Shown here piece after piece: positions 22,798-30,371 of a stretch of 34,272 nt of DNA; position 1 is the first letter of the stretch; each line of letters opens with the position of its first letter. Location: positions 1-34,272 of the forward strand of contig JBCCHF010000053.1 in the NCBI GenBank assembly GCA_039028895.1, given 5' to 3'. The notes beneath the pieces are model-generated. The model saw nothing but the letters and a program-made list of their open reading frames with translations, searched no databases and was not told the origin of the DNA. A program made the position numbers and the translations under genes. The DNA is from JAHDCJ01 sp039028895. GTDB lineage: Bacteria > Bacteroidota > Bacteroidia > Chitinophagales > Saprospiraceae.

Positions 22798-23967
22798 TTA
22801 CTTCCTCCCTATACTAAGAATAGTAATTTCTACCCGTTGGTTTTTTTGCCGCCCTTCAAGCGTTCGGTTAGATTCTATCGGCTTTCGTTTACCATAGCCC
22901 TTAGCGTAGATCCTTTCGCCCGGAATACCCTTATGGATCAGGTACATTACGACTGATTCAGCCCTGTTTTGCGATAATCGATCGCAATAAGGATGTGGTG
23001 GCAAGCCGTTGGTATGACCGCCTATTTCGATAGTGACATCCTTATTTTCAGAAAGGAAATCATAAATTTCATCAAGGACAGGGAAGTTGTCTTCATCCAG
23101 GTTAAAGGTATCCGCTGCAAAAAAGAGATTATTCACCCTAATGATCTGACCTTCAACAATTGTCTTTCTGTCCAATTCCGGGATATTAATTTTTTCGGAA
23201 TCTTCAGGGGTTGTTACCGGTTCATCTGCCTCCGGTGGCGTAACAACTGGTGGATCTGGTTTGGCAGGAGGGTCGTTCTTTCTAGGACTTACATTTACAA
23301 TGACTTCCTCAACAGGTTCTTCAACCTCCTCCGGAAATTCTTCTCCACATGGAATAATGGCCGACGCATTATCAAGCAGAACATTACCGTTATAGGCAAA
23401 AAGGGTTGGCACTTTGTAATACACCTCTAACCCGATGTAGCGTAAATCACGACGTGGGTTTAACTTGAAGGTATATAATTTCCAGTCTGTATGCTCAATG
23501 ACGTCAGTTTCAACGAGCCTTTCTTTTTTATCACAATATGAATTTCCTCCCCATACCCTCAGTACAATCGGGTCAATATAATTTTCGTAGGATTGTGACC
23601 AGTTACTGGCGCTCCAATATCTTGCAGACCGGGCAAGGTAGATCTGAAACTCATAACACTGACCGCCTTTCAAAGGCTGATCGAGCAATTGACCTACCAT
23701 TTCGTAGGTGTCATTTCCTCTTGTTACCATCCCAAGATATGTCATGCCATCCTTGGCGGTGGTTGTAACGTCAAATGCTCCACTAGGGTGTGTGTCAGGT
23801 GGAGATTCACCCGCAAAACCACAGTCGTACCAACCCGCTGGTGTCGTACTACCACGGGGAATGCCTTCAAATGAGGGGTTGTCAAGAGTAATGGGTTGCG
23901 CAAAAGACAGAAAAGGGAAAATTAGCGCTGATATTAAGAAAAGAATTTTTGTGAATGCTTGCATCAT
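22798..23967 (-). CDS. OmpA-family protein with N-terminal beta-sandwich domain
   Basis: An exported protein of 389 residues. After the signal peptide (about 1-23, ending LSFAQ) comes a domain of about 185 residues (24-208) beginning ITLDNPSFEG and with GMTYLGMVTR, GGQCYEFQIYLARSARYW and TDWKLYTFKLNP, which looks like a galactose-binding-type beta-sandwich. A Pro/Glu/Val-rich linker (about 209-262) follows. The C-terminal part (about 270-389) is the OmpA peptidoglycan-binding domain with VTIEIGGHTNG, LSQNRAESVVMYLIHKGI, GYGKRKPI and KNQRVEI. There is no transmembrane barrel, so the protein probably links peptidoglycan to a periplasmic or surface partner through its N-terminal domain. What that domain binds is unknown. 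Confidence 0.85.
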   Translation of the reverse strand: MMQAFTKILFLISALIFPFLSFAQPITLDNPSFEGIPRGSTTPAGWYDCGFAGESPPDTHPSGAFDVTTTAKDGMTYLGMVTRGNDTYEMVGQLLDQPLKGGQCYEFQIYLARSARYWSASNWSQSYENYIDPIVLRVWGGNSYCDKKERLVETDVIEHTDWKLYTFKLNPRRDLRYIGLEVYYKVPTLFAYNGNVLLDNASAIIPCGEEFPEEVEEPVEEVIVNVSPRKNDPPAKPDPPVVTPPEADEPVTTPEDSEKINIPELDRKTIVEGQIIRVNNLFFAADTFNLDEDNFPVLDEIYDFLSENKDVTIEIGGHTNGLPPHPYCDRLSQNRAESVVMYLIHKGIPGERIYAKGYGKRKPIESNRTLEGRQKNQRVEITILSIGRK

Positions 23968-24014
23968 TATAGCAGGTTTAAAATAGCTTCTGCAAAAGCC
24001 TTACCAATTTTATA

Positions 24015-24042
24015 CAAAATTAGTAATATTGACACAGATCAA
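24015..24042 (-). promoter_or_regulatory. Promoter of the OmpA-family gene
   Basis: On the minus strand TAATTTTG (24022-24015) matches the TAnnTTTG -7 box, with TTG (24042-24040) 17 bases upstream. Transcription would start about 40 bases before the ATG. It probably serves the OmpA-family gene and the metalloprotease gene behind it. Confidence 0.55.
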
Positions 24043-24317
24043 TGGATTATGTAAAAAACGGAAAATTTTGTCAAAAAATTTCAAATATTGCCTGACTTAA
24101 CACGATCTTAAGATTTGAGAAATTTTTCCGCTATAATCACATTTGGCAACACCTCCATTATTGCCTGTGATACTTCTGTGATACTGATTATTTATCTTTG
24201 TTGACAACATTTTTTTATCGTCATTCGTACGACAATAATGATGAATATTAAACAGATTTTGGTGCTTTCTGTTGAAATTAGTGTCCAATTACTCATTAAA
24301 CCTGAACAACAAGACTA
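24043..24317. other. Intergenic region between divergent OmpA-family and Omp28-like genes
   Basis: The 350 bases between these genes (23968-24317) hold the OmpA-side promoter and, on the plus strand, the TATCTTTG box at 24193-24200. An AT-rich stretch with no credible gene lies between them; a 63-codon frame on the minus strand has no homology I recognise. The Omp28-side leader (about 24207-24317) contains the palindrome CGTACG at 24226-24231, flanked by weak TCGT/ACGA pairing. Confidence 0.5.
24193..24200 (+). promoter_or_regulatory. Candidate -7 box for the Omp28-like gene
   Basis: TATCTTTG is an exact TAnnTTTG match on the coding strand. It would give a leader of about 110 bases. No good TTTG -33 box lies 17-21 bases upstream, so support is limited to the -7 element. 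Confidence 0.4.
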
Positions 24318-25436
24318 ATGAAACTAAGAATTTTACTTCTCGCTATTCCAGTTTTTTTCTTTGTGGCATCATCCAACACCTATGGTCAAACCCAAAAAAA
24401 GGTGGTATTTGAGTTTTTCACCTCAGCTTCCTGCGGTAATTGTCCTACAGGTATTGGGGAAATCCAGCGTTTACTTAATGAATACGGTGAAGATCGAATT
24501 ATTTGGATTTCACACCATGCAGGCTGGCTTTGGGATCCGATGTTATTTGACGAAATCAACACGATAGCCAATGATTTTGCTTCTGGTGCTCCAACAGGAA
24601 TGATTGATCGTACAAATAACCTGGGTTCAACATGGCTTGCAACCACGCCAACTACCTGGGAAAATCAAATTATCAATGCGCTTGCAGAATCAGCAACAGT
24701 ATGGATAACATTTTCAGGGAATTATGATGATGCAAGTCGGACGATCGATTTTTCAGTAGCAGCCAGGTTTGAGTCCAATGTGGATCCTGGAGATTTCAGG
24801 CTGAATGTCATGATCCTTGAGAACAATGTTAACGAAGGTACTTCACAATACAACCAGGCCAACTATTTTAACAATTCATCAGGTCACCCTTTCGAGGGTG
24901 CTGGAAACCCTATCATCGGATACCAGCATAAAAATGTTACCCGTGCAGTGTTAGATGATGCCTGGGGAACTGAAAATGTAATTCCTGACAATCCTGCATT
25001 AAACACCGATTACTCCAGTAATTATAGCTATACCTTGCCGGAAAATTTCGATGAAACAGAAATTAGTATTGTAGCGTTTGTTTCTTACTATGATAACGAT
25101 GCCGATAATCGCGAAATTCTAAATGGTGATGTCATTCACATTGATGATCTCACTACTGCTACATCTACTAATAGCATCAGCTATGTAGAGTCTTTCGGGA
25201 TTTCTCCCAATCCGGCCACAGGTTCAACCTTAGTGACTATAAATTCTACAATTGCCAATTCAGTAACTATGCAACTTATGCATGTAAACGGTCAAAGGGT
25301 AAAAACTTTTAACAGTGAACTGCAGACAGGTGTGAATAATATACCTTTATCACTTGAAGGATTACCAGCTGGCACTTATTTATTAGTCATTTCGGATGGT
25401 ATAGAGCAGGTAACCAGAAAACTGATCGTCAAATAG
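24318..25436 (+). CDS. Omp28-like thioredoxin-fold protein with T9SS sorting domain
   Basis: An exported protein of 372 residues: signal peptide (about 1-24), then a thioredoxin-like domain opening KKVVFEFFTSASCGNCPTG with a CGNC redox-type motif, followed by ISHHAGWLWDPM and GAPTGMIDR as in Omp28-related proteins. A beta-sandwich middle part follows (about 130-280). The last 80 residues are a type A T9SS C-terminal domain: SFGISPNPATGSTLVTI, VTMQLMHVNGQRVKTF, GLPAGTYLLVISDG and a final KLIVK. It should therefore cross the outer membrane through the type IX system and be released or anchored at the surface. It converges with the MOSC gene, 8 bases between the ends. Confidence 0.88.
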   Translation: MKLRILLLAIPVFFFVASSNTYGQTQKKVVFEFFTSASCGNCPTGIGEIQRLLNEYGEDRIIWISHHAGWLWDPMLFDEINTIANDFASGAPTGMIDRTNNLGSTWLATTPTTWENQIINALAESATVWITFSGNYDDASRTIDFSVAARFESNVDPGDFRLNVMILENNVNEGTSQYNQANYFNNSSGHPFEGAGNPIIGYQHKNVTRAVLDDAWGTENVIPDNPALNTDYSSNYSYTLPENFDETEISIVAFVSYYDNDADNREILNGDVIHIDDLTTATSTNSISYVESFGISPNPATGSTLVTINSTIANSVTMQLMHVNGQRVKTFNSELQTGVNNIPLSLEGLPAGTYLLVISDGIEQVTRKLIVK

Positions 25437-25444
25437 CCAGGGTT

Positions 25445-25945
25445 TTACTTAACGGAGGCTTCCTTCTCAATTGCATGCAGCCATTTTACTTCGCTGCCTA
25501 TTGAGATAGTTCCACCTTGCAAGACTCTTGCGGTAAGTCCACCATGTCCACGCATGGCCTGATAGGCGCCTGGTCCGAAATTCTCTTCCATCCTGGAGCA
25601 AGGATGGCAAAGTCCGGTAATTTCCAAAACGACATCACCGACCTGGACAACCTGTTCGCGTAGGGCATTGAGGTTAATTCCGGATACCAAAATATTACGA
25701 CGGGTAAGAGCGGGATCCAGGGATGGTTTGCCAAGCACTGAGGCGACAGCTTGCAGGTTTTCTTTTTGGATGAGGGTCACCTGACGTTTTTTACTATCTG
25801 CTTTATAGTGGTCGCCAATAATGCCTTCTTCTTCAGTTACTTTTATTTCGGAAACTGTACTGAGATTTGCTCTTCTTTCAGGCCGGATGCCGATCCACTC
25901 AACTTTTCCGACTTTGTATATTTTTTTCAGGAAATCCTTTTCCAT
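25445..25945 (-). CDS. MOSC domain-containing protein
   Basis: A cytoplasmic protein of 166 residues made of one MOSC domain, a beta-barrel found in molybdenum-cofactor sulfurases and in YiiM-type proteins. Visible motifs are VEWIGIRPERRANL at the start, GIIGDHYKADSKKRQVTLIQKENL, then RRNILVSGINLNAL and ITGLCHPCSRMEENFGPGAYQAMRGHGGLTARVL, where the first Cys is the candidate cofactor or sulfur ligand. There is no N-terminal barrel or pyridoxal-phosphate domain, so it is a stand-alone MOSC protein. These may transfer sulfur or reduce N-hydroxylated compounds. It is 18 bases behind a small membrane protein gene and probably co-transcribed with it. Confidence 0.88.
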   Translation of the reverse strand: MEKDFLKKIYKVGKVEWIGIRPERRANLSTVSEIKVTEEEGIIGDHYKADSKKRQVTLIQKENLQAVASVLGKPSLDPALTRRNILVSGINLNALREQVVQVGDVVLEITGLCHPCSRMEENFGPGAYQAMRGHGGLTARVLQGGTISIGSEVKWLHAIEKEASVK

Positions 25946-25963
25946 GTTATGATGGTTTAAATT

Positions 25964-26449
25964 TTATGAACCTGACTTCAATTCAAGAAGTCTTTGCTTT
26001 AAATCAGAAATAATAGCACCTTCAAATGCTTGTGAGAATCGTTCTTCCTCCCTTTCCGTAAACATCGTGCTTTTGTTTTGGTAACTCTTCAGGAAATAAG
26101 CATCTACTGTAGGTACTATATTTTTAAAATACCTGGAGTAATATTGAACGTTAACTCCACCGTAAGTCTTATTGGCATTCATATGAGCCAGTAATCCTTC
26201 AATATTGGGTTTTAAGATTAACATAGCCTCTTCGGTGATTGTCTCAACATCGAGGTCCATCTCTTGTTCTTTGGCGGCAATAAGTAGTTTTTGCTCGATG
26301 AAGGATTCGTATTGATCATCCAAGTTGCGTAGGATATCAGCAGCTTTGGTAGCTACCAGGTCAGCTTCTTTTTGCCCCATCCTGGCAAAGTAATAGAAAG
26401 CGAAAACCATCAATGCTCCAATGATCAGAAATAAAGCAAATGGCGTCAT
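25964..26449 (-). CDS. Uncharacterised small membrane-anchored protein
   Basis: A protein of 161 residues with an N-terminal membrane segment (about 4-23, FALFLIIGALMVFAFYYFA) and no cleavage site that I can see. The rest is charged and mostly helical, with a long probable helix (about 27-75, rich in Glu, Asp, Gln, Leu) and a second helical part at the C-terminus (TEREEERFSQAFEGAIISDLKQRLLEL). I recognise no family or catalytic motif. It is followed after 18 bases by the MOSC gene, so the two may be expressed together. A scaffold or stress-related envelope protein is possible, but nothing in the sequence decides this. Confidence 0.7.
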   Translation of the reverse strand: MTPFALFLIIGALMVFAFYYFARMGQKEADLVATKAADILRNLDDQYESFIEQKLLIAAKEQEMDLDVETITEEAMLILKPNIEGLLAHMNANKTYGGVNVQYYSRYFKNIVPTVDAYFLKSYQNKSTMFTEREEERFSQAFEGAIISDLKQRLLELKSGS

Positions 26450-26473
26450 AAGTGATTAAAATTGATATTATTT

Positions 26474-26506
26474 CAAATGTAAAAAATAAAACTTCGGACC
26501 CGGCAA
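26474..26506 (-). promoter_or_regulatory. Promoter for the small membrane protein and MOSC genes
   Basis: On the minus strand TACATTTG (26481-26474) is an exact TAnnTTTG box, with TTG (26506-26504) 22 bases upstream. It lies in the 58-base gap behind the deoxynucleoside kinase gene and suggests that the two genes downstream form their own unit. Confidence 0.5.
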
Positions 26507-26507
26507 G

Positions 26508-27143
26508 TCAATTCATTTTTTTTCGGTAAACTCCTTTTGAATAAGGTTGATTCAGTTCGTGTTTTATCGCCTGGTAGTCCTCCTCGTTAGCAACAAAATC
26601 GAGGTTTTCAAGGTCCAGGATCAAAATAGGGACGTCATTTTCAAGCTTAAAATAATCCAAGTAGGCGTCCTGTATATTCTGTAAATATTCTGCGGGAATT
26701 TCCTGTTCGTAACCTCTTCCGCGTTTGCGAATGTTAGACAATAATTTGTCAACCGATCGGTGCAGGTAAACCAATAAATCGGGTTTCGGAAACCTGGCAT
26801 TCAGGATATCAAAAAGTCTATGAAACAAACGAAACTCCTCCCCTTTCAGGTTTTTCTGGGCAAAAAGTAGCGTTTTAATGAAAAAATAATCAGCAATTGT
26901 TCCTTCTGAAAATAATTCCTGGTTAGCCAAAACATCCTGGAGTTGTTGATAACGTTCAGACATAAAAAACAACTCAACGGTAAAAGCGTGTTGCTCCGGG
27001 TTCTCGTAGAACATAGGCAGGAAAGGATTATCGGAAAATTGCTCGAGTACCAGCCTGTAGTTAAATTCATTGGCTAGCATTGTGCAAAGCGAGGTTTTCC
27101 CAGCACCGATATTTCCTTCAATGGCTATGAAATTGTGTTGCAT
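26508..27143 (-). CDS. Deoxynucleoside kinase
   Basis: A cytoplasmic salvage enzyme of 211 residues that phosphorylates deoxynucleosides with ATP. The P-loop GNIGAGKTS is at residues 10-18. Other family signs are LEQFSDNPFLPMFYENP, the ELFFMSERYQQL helix, an EGTIADYFF segment and the arginine-rich lid region KLLSNIRKRGRGYEQEI. The length is normal. It overlaps the 3' end of folK by 19 bases, an arrangement that is frequent in Bacteroidota, where the two activities are sometimes annotated together. Which base is preferred (adenosine/guanosine or thymidine type) cannot be judged. Confidence 0.9.
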   Translation of the reverse strand: MQHNFIAIEGNIGAGKTSLCTMLANEFNYRLVLEQFSDNPFLPMFYENPEQHAFTVELFFMSERYQQLQDVLANQELFSEGTIADYFFIKTLLFAQKNLKGEEFRLFHRLFDILNARFPKPDLLVYLHRSVDKLLSNIRKRGRGYEQEIPAEYLQNIQDAYLDYFKLENDVPILILDLENLDFVANEEDYQAIKHELNQPYSKGVYRKKMN

Positions 27144-27646
27144 TCGCCTTCCGACTTTCTTGATTCTACTTTGGTAACCTCTAATTTATCGCGACATTCT
27201 TCGAGGAGTTGATCGATTGTTTTTTCCTTGACGGGATGCATGAGGCTTCCAGCAATTTCAGCCATTGGAACGAGAGCGAAATTTCGTTCATGCAACATTT
27301 TGTGCGGTATGGTCAGATCGTTGGATTCAATTATCGAATCATTAAAAAATAATATATCAATATCGAGCGTTCTGCTACTCCACCTCATCGTCCTTTTTCT
27401 TCCGCTTCTATTTTCAATCTTGTGAATGATCTCCAAAATTTTGCCTGGTGTCAATTCAGTATAAATTTTTAAGGCCTGGTTAAGGAAATCAGGCTGATGC
27501 TCTACTCCCCAGGCTTTGGTTTCGTAGATTCCTGAACATCGTACAATTTCCCCAATAAGTTGGCTGATCTCTGAGCGTGCGAAAGCAAGGAAATCATGCC
27601 TGTTTCCCTCATTTGATCCAATATGCAGATAGAGGATATTTTTCAT
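27125..27646 (-). CDS. folK: 2-amino-4-hydroxy-6-hydroxymethyldihydropteridine diphosphokinase
   Basis: A folate-pathway enzyme of 173 residues that transfers diphosphate from ATP to hydroxymethyl-dihydropterin before its union with p-aminobenzoate. Motifs are LHIGSNEGNR at the N-terminus, YETKAWGVEHQPDFLNQ, the ATP/pterin site RWSSRTLDIDILFF, and IPHKMLHERNFALVPMAEIAG near the end. The C-terminal 25 residues run past the usual family end and overlap the kinase gene by 19 bases in another frame, which suggests translational coupling. No other folate genes are in the window. Confidence 0.93.
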   Translation of the reverse strand: MKNILYLHIGSNEGNRHDFLAFARSEISQLIGEIVRCSGIYETKAWGVEHQPDFLNQALKIYTELTPGKILEIIHKIENRSGRKRTMRWSSRTLDIDILFFNDSIIESNDLTIPHKMLHERNFALVPMAEIAGSLMHPVKEKTIDQLLEECRDKLEVTKVESRKSEGECNTIS

Positions 27647-27725
27647 GTGGTGGGCAAAATTAACTAATTACTCGATAGCCGTTTTCATTTTGTCTAAAAA
27701 GATGTTTATTTCGTCTTGCTATAGC

Positions 27726-27733
27726 TACATTTG
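27726..27733 (+). promoter_or_regulatory. Candidate -7 box of sppA
   Basis: TACATTTG matches TAnnTTTG and lies 41 bases before the sppA ATG. A TTTA 17 bases upstream is a poor -33 box. The 128-base gap to folK on the other strand makes a promoter here necessary. Confidence 0.5.
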
Positions 27734-27774
27734 TTAAGTTAATTGACTTAGCTTACGCTTTTTAAAATTATCTG

Positions 27775-29553
27775 ATGAAAAATTTTCTGAAATTTCTACT
27801 GGCTTCCTGCCTCGGCACACTGCTGGCCCTGGGTGGATTAGTATTCTTTTCCGTATGGACAGCCACCAACATAGCTAAAAAGGTTAATACTGCTGAAAAG
27901 GTAAAACCTAACACCGTTCTCAGCATCAACCTAAATGAACCTATTCCTGAAAGGACAAATAATGTTCCGGTCAATCCTTACGAGATGACCCTCGAACAAA
28001 ATGATGTATTAGGTCTTCAAGACTTACTCGAAGTTCTCGAAGTTGCAAAAGAAGACGATAATATTAAAGGTATTTACATGGAGCTGAGTCAACCTATGAC
28101 CGGTTTGGCTTCATTGTCTGCCATCAGGGCTGCAGTTGATGATTTTAAGGAAAGCGGAAAGTTTGTAGTTGCATATTCAGGCTTCTACAGTCAGACAGGG
28201 TATTACATGGCTTCTGTTGCTGACAAAGTTTATATCAATCCAACTGGCAGTATTTTCTTTAATGGATTCGCAGCTCAGGTGCCATTCTTCAAAGATATGC
28301 TTGATAAAATCGGGGTAAAAGCACAGGTCTTTTATGCTGGTAAATTCAAATCAGCCACAGAGCCATTCCGACGCACTGAGATGAGTCCTGAAAACAGGTT
28401 GCAGATCAAGGAATACCTAGATGAGAATTACCAGTACTTCCTGGAAGATATTTCAAAGTCAAGAGATATCTCAGTAGCAGAACTCATGCGAATCGCAGAT
28501 GAGTTTGAATTACGTGAGACAGAAGATGCACAGCGCCTCAACTTCGTTGATGGTATTATGTACAAAGACCAGGTCCTTGACGAACTTCGCGACCGACTTG
28601 GTCTCGACAAAAATGAAAAGATTACCACCATGAGTCTTGGCGCTTACCACGCCGCAGCAGGCAAGAGATCAAACTATAAAGCTAAAGATAAAATAGCCGT
28701 TGTATACGCAGAAGGCGGTATTGTCGACGGAGAGGGTGAGCAAGGCAGCATCGGCGGAGATAAATATGCCAGAATAATCAGAAAGATCCGCCAGGATAAA
28801 AAAGTTAAAGCTATTGTGCTCAGAGTTAATTCAGGCGGTGGTAGCGGATATGCCAGTGAAAATATATGGCGTGAAATGGGACTTGCCAATGAGCAGGGCA
28901 TTAAAACCGTGGTTTCAATGGGCGATGTTGCCGCCTCCGGAGGTTATTATATCGCGTGTAACTCGGATAAGGTATTTGCCCAGCGCAACACCATTACTGG
29001 CTCAATAGGCGTTTTCGGACTCCTACCTTCCATGAAGGAATTGATGAATGACAAGATCGGCATCAGGATGGACACCGTGAAGACTGGTAAATATGCCACC
29101 ATAGGTAATACTTTCTATGATCTAAATCCAGATGAGTCTTTACTCATCCAGCAAATGGTCGACACTTTCTATCAACACTTCCTTGAAAGAGTTGCTGATG
29201 GTCGGAGCATGACGGTCAAAGAAGTAAATGAAGTTGCCCAGGGAAGAGTGTGGACCGGAGCACAGGCAAAAGCGCTTGGCCTTATTGATGAAATGGGAGA
29301 TCTTAACGCCGCCCTAAAATCGGCTGCTGAACTTGCCGACCTGGATGAATATCGCATGGTTGAATACCCAAAAACCAAAGATCCGTTTACACAATTAATC
29401 GAAGAACTAACCGGAAAAGAAAATAATTTCGCCAACGCGATGCTGAAAGAAGAGCTTGGAGATCCGCTTTATCAGTATTTCGAAAAAGCAAAAGAAATTA
29501 AAAAGATGAGTGGCATTCAAGCTCGGATGCCGTTTGATTTGGTAATACGGTAA
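27775..29553 (+). CDS. sppA: Signal peptide peptidase SppA, 67-kDa type
   Basis: A membrane-bound serine protease of 592 residues that degrades cleaved signal peptides and some membrane proteins. An N-terminal membrane segment (about 5-28) is followed by two tandem SppA domains, as in the long E. coli form. The first domain carries the catalytic Lys192 in GKFKSATEPFRR. The second carries Ser357 in RVNSGGGSGYASE, where the family usually has SPGGS; the serine itself is kept. Further on, GDVAASGGYYIACNSDKVFA and TITGSIGVFG are typical. It is transcribed alone and ends before a clear terminator. Confidence 0.93.
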   Translation: MKNFLKFLLASCLGTLLALGGLVFFSVWTATNIAKKVNTAEKVKPNTVLSINLNEPIPERTNNVPVNPYEMTLEQNDVLGLQDLLEVLEVAKEDDNIKGIYMELSQPMTGLASLSAIRAAVDDFKESGKFVVAYSGFYSQTGYYMASVADKVYINPTGSIFFNGFAAQVPFFKDMLDKIGVKAQVFYAGKFKSATEPFRRTEMSPENRLQIKEYLDENYQYFLEDISKSRDISVAELMRIADEFELRETEDAQRLNFVDGIMYKDQVLDELRDRLGLDKNEKITTMSLGAYHAAAGKRSNYKAKDKIAVVYAEGGIVDGEGEQGSIGGDKYARIIRKIRQDKKVKAIVLRVNSGGGSGYASENIWREMGLANEQGIKTVVSMGDVAASGGYYIACNSDKVFAQRNTITGSIGVFGLLPSMKELMNDKIGIRMDTVKTGKYATIGNTFYDLNPDESLLIQQMVDTFYQHFLERVADGRSMTVKEVNEVAQGRVWTGAQAKALGLIDEMGDLNAALKSAAELADLDEYRMVEYPKTKDPFTQLIEELTGKENNFANAMLKEELGDPLYQYFEKAKEIKKMSGIQARMPFDLVIR

Positions 29554-29577
29554 TCTGCAAATAACAATTTAAGAGAT

Positions 29578-29611
29578 AAAAAGCCTGGCGAATTATTTGC
29601 GAGGCTTTTTT
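29578..29611 (+). terminator. Rho-independent terminator of sppA
   Basis: AAAAAGCCT (29578-29586) and AGGCTTTTT (29602-29610) form a 9-bp stem with a partly paired loop and run into a series of T. It begins 25 bases past the sppA stop codon. Confidence 0.8.
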
Positions 29612-29778
29612 AATTTAATCTAGTTAACCAATTTTCTATTTTTCGGATTGTTGATTGCGTATTGCAGATTACCAATTTACAAACAGAGGCAACGAAACCA
29701 CCCTTCCCTTTCGTTATACCTTATTATCTGGTATCATCGGATTTTTTCTTTTTCCCAAACTAGACGAAATAAATAAAT

Positions 29779-29806
29779 AATGTTTGCAGTTATTAGTGCA
29801 AACATT
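29779..29806. promoter_or_regulatory. Perfect 10-bp inverted repeat, operator candidate
   Basis: AATGTTTGCA (29779-29788) and TGCAAACATT (29797-29806) are perfect inverse copies with an 8-base spacer. There is no U-run after it, so it is unlikely to be a terminator. Its centre lies about 70 bases upstream of the expected transcription start of the following gene, a position suited to an activator binding as a dimer. Confidence 0.5.
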
Positions 29807-29851
29807 TGGTTGGAGACAGGATATTACCGCTGTTTTTCCCAATTATTATTG

Positions 29852-29859
29852 TAATTTTG
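29852..29859 (+). promoter_or_regulatory. Candidate -7 box of the small secreted protein and adhesin genes
   Basis: TAATTTTG is an exact TAnnTTTG match, 30 bases before the ATG at 29890. The -33 region is T-rich but lacks a clear TTTG. The box also decides the start codon: transcription beginning after it excludes the longer reading frame from 29806. Confidence 0.5.
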
Positions 29860-29889
29860 GACATCCATTTTTTGTCAAAATCCAATTTT

Positions 29890-30309
29890 ATGAAATCATT
29901 ATTTACCCTGATTCTATTTGTCCTTCCTTTAATCGGTTTTAGTCAAACTTCCGGTCTTTCTACACAGACACTTGACCAACGACTCATTGATGCTTTCGAA
30001 CCTGAGTATTTGCAAAATCTTCAGTCGTCGAATGCCTTCCTGATCGAGTACTACACCATCTTCCTTGATCATGGTTATGAGATCCAGGAATTCCCTGAAG
30101 GAAAATTAGCACATATGGAATCTGTTGACATTGAAGCAGAAGAACTTGAAAACTTCAATGTCTTACATGTTATTAGAAAATACGAACTCGAAAGATCGAG
30201 TCAGGCTTTCAAATATTACCGCCTTGGTGATACCCAAAAGGTACTCGTCCTTTACTCTGAAGACCACTTTGCCAAAAAACTCAATGAACTAACAGGGAGA
30301 AAACACTAG
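29890..30309 (+). CDS. Small secreted protein of unknown function
   Basis: An exported protein of 139 residues with a clear signal peptide (MKSLFTLILFVLPLIGFSQ). The mature part is acidic and mixed helix/strand, with AFEPEYLQNLQSSNAFLIEYY, then DHGYEIQEFPEGKLAHMESVDIEAEELENFNVLHVIRKYE, and a final strand-rich LVLYSEDHFAKKLNELTG. I recognise no family. The frame is open upstream to 29806, but the ATG at 29890 starts the signal peptide and lies after the -7 box, so it is chosen. It is 62 bases ahead of the giant adhesin gene with no promoter or terminator evident between, which suggests one transcript and perhaps a joint surface function. Confidence 0.75.
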   Translation: MKSLFTLILFVLPLIGFSQTSGLSTQTLDQRLIDAFEPEYLQNLQSSNAFLIEYYTIFLDHGYEIQEFPEGKLAHMESVDIEAEELENFNVLHVIRKYELERSSQAFKYYRLGDTQKVLVLYSEDHFAKKLNELTGRKH

Positions 30310-30371
30310 ACATTGCTTTAATTGTCTACTGAACTCCTTCTTAGATCCACTACTCAAAACTCCGAGAATTT

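Larger units (their letters stand above)
29612..29889. other. Structured intergenic region upstream of a small secreted protein gene
   Basis: No gene is visible in the bases after the sppA terminator. The region holds three inverted repeats and a promoter. AACGAAA/TTTCGTT (29691-29697, 29709-29715) is immediately followed by ATACC/GGTAT (29716-29720, 29730-29734) and then by a T-rich run (29742-29755). Further on lie a perfect 10-bp dyad (29779-29806) and a -7 box (29852-29859). The first two could be a terminator of a short RNA or a structured element. Confidence 0.5.

Noticed and set aside
22780..22806. GGAGG/CCTCC hairpin between the OmpA-family and metalloprotease genes
   Set aside because: Only 5 bp, it overlaps the OmpA stop codon and has no U-run, so it is not a convincing terminator.
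22993..23430. Open frame of 145 codons on the plus strand
   Set aside because: It is antisense to the OmpA domain and linker of a clearly real gene and has no family features.
24097..24288. Possible small gene of 63 codons on the minus strand in the divergent intergenic region
   Set aside because: It overlaps the promoter region of the Omp28-like gene, has no hydrophobic or conserved segment, and no plausible promoter of its own.
27655..27662. TAATTTTG box in front of folK on the minus strand
   Set aside because: It matches the -7 consensus but would give an almost leaderless transcript and has no -33 partner; left unannotated because it cannot be told from chance in AT-rich DNA.
29806..29889. 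N-terminal extension of the small secreted protein by 28 codons
   Set aside because: It would place a second hydrophobic stretch before a complete signal peptide and would start upstream of the -7 box.
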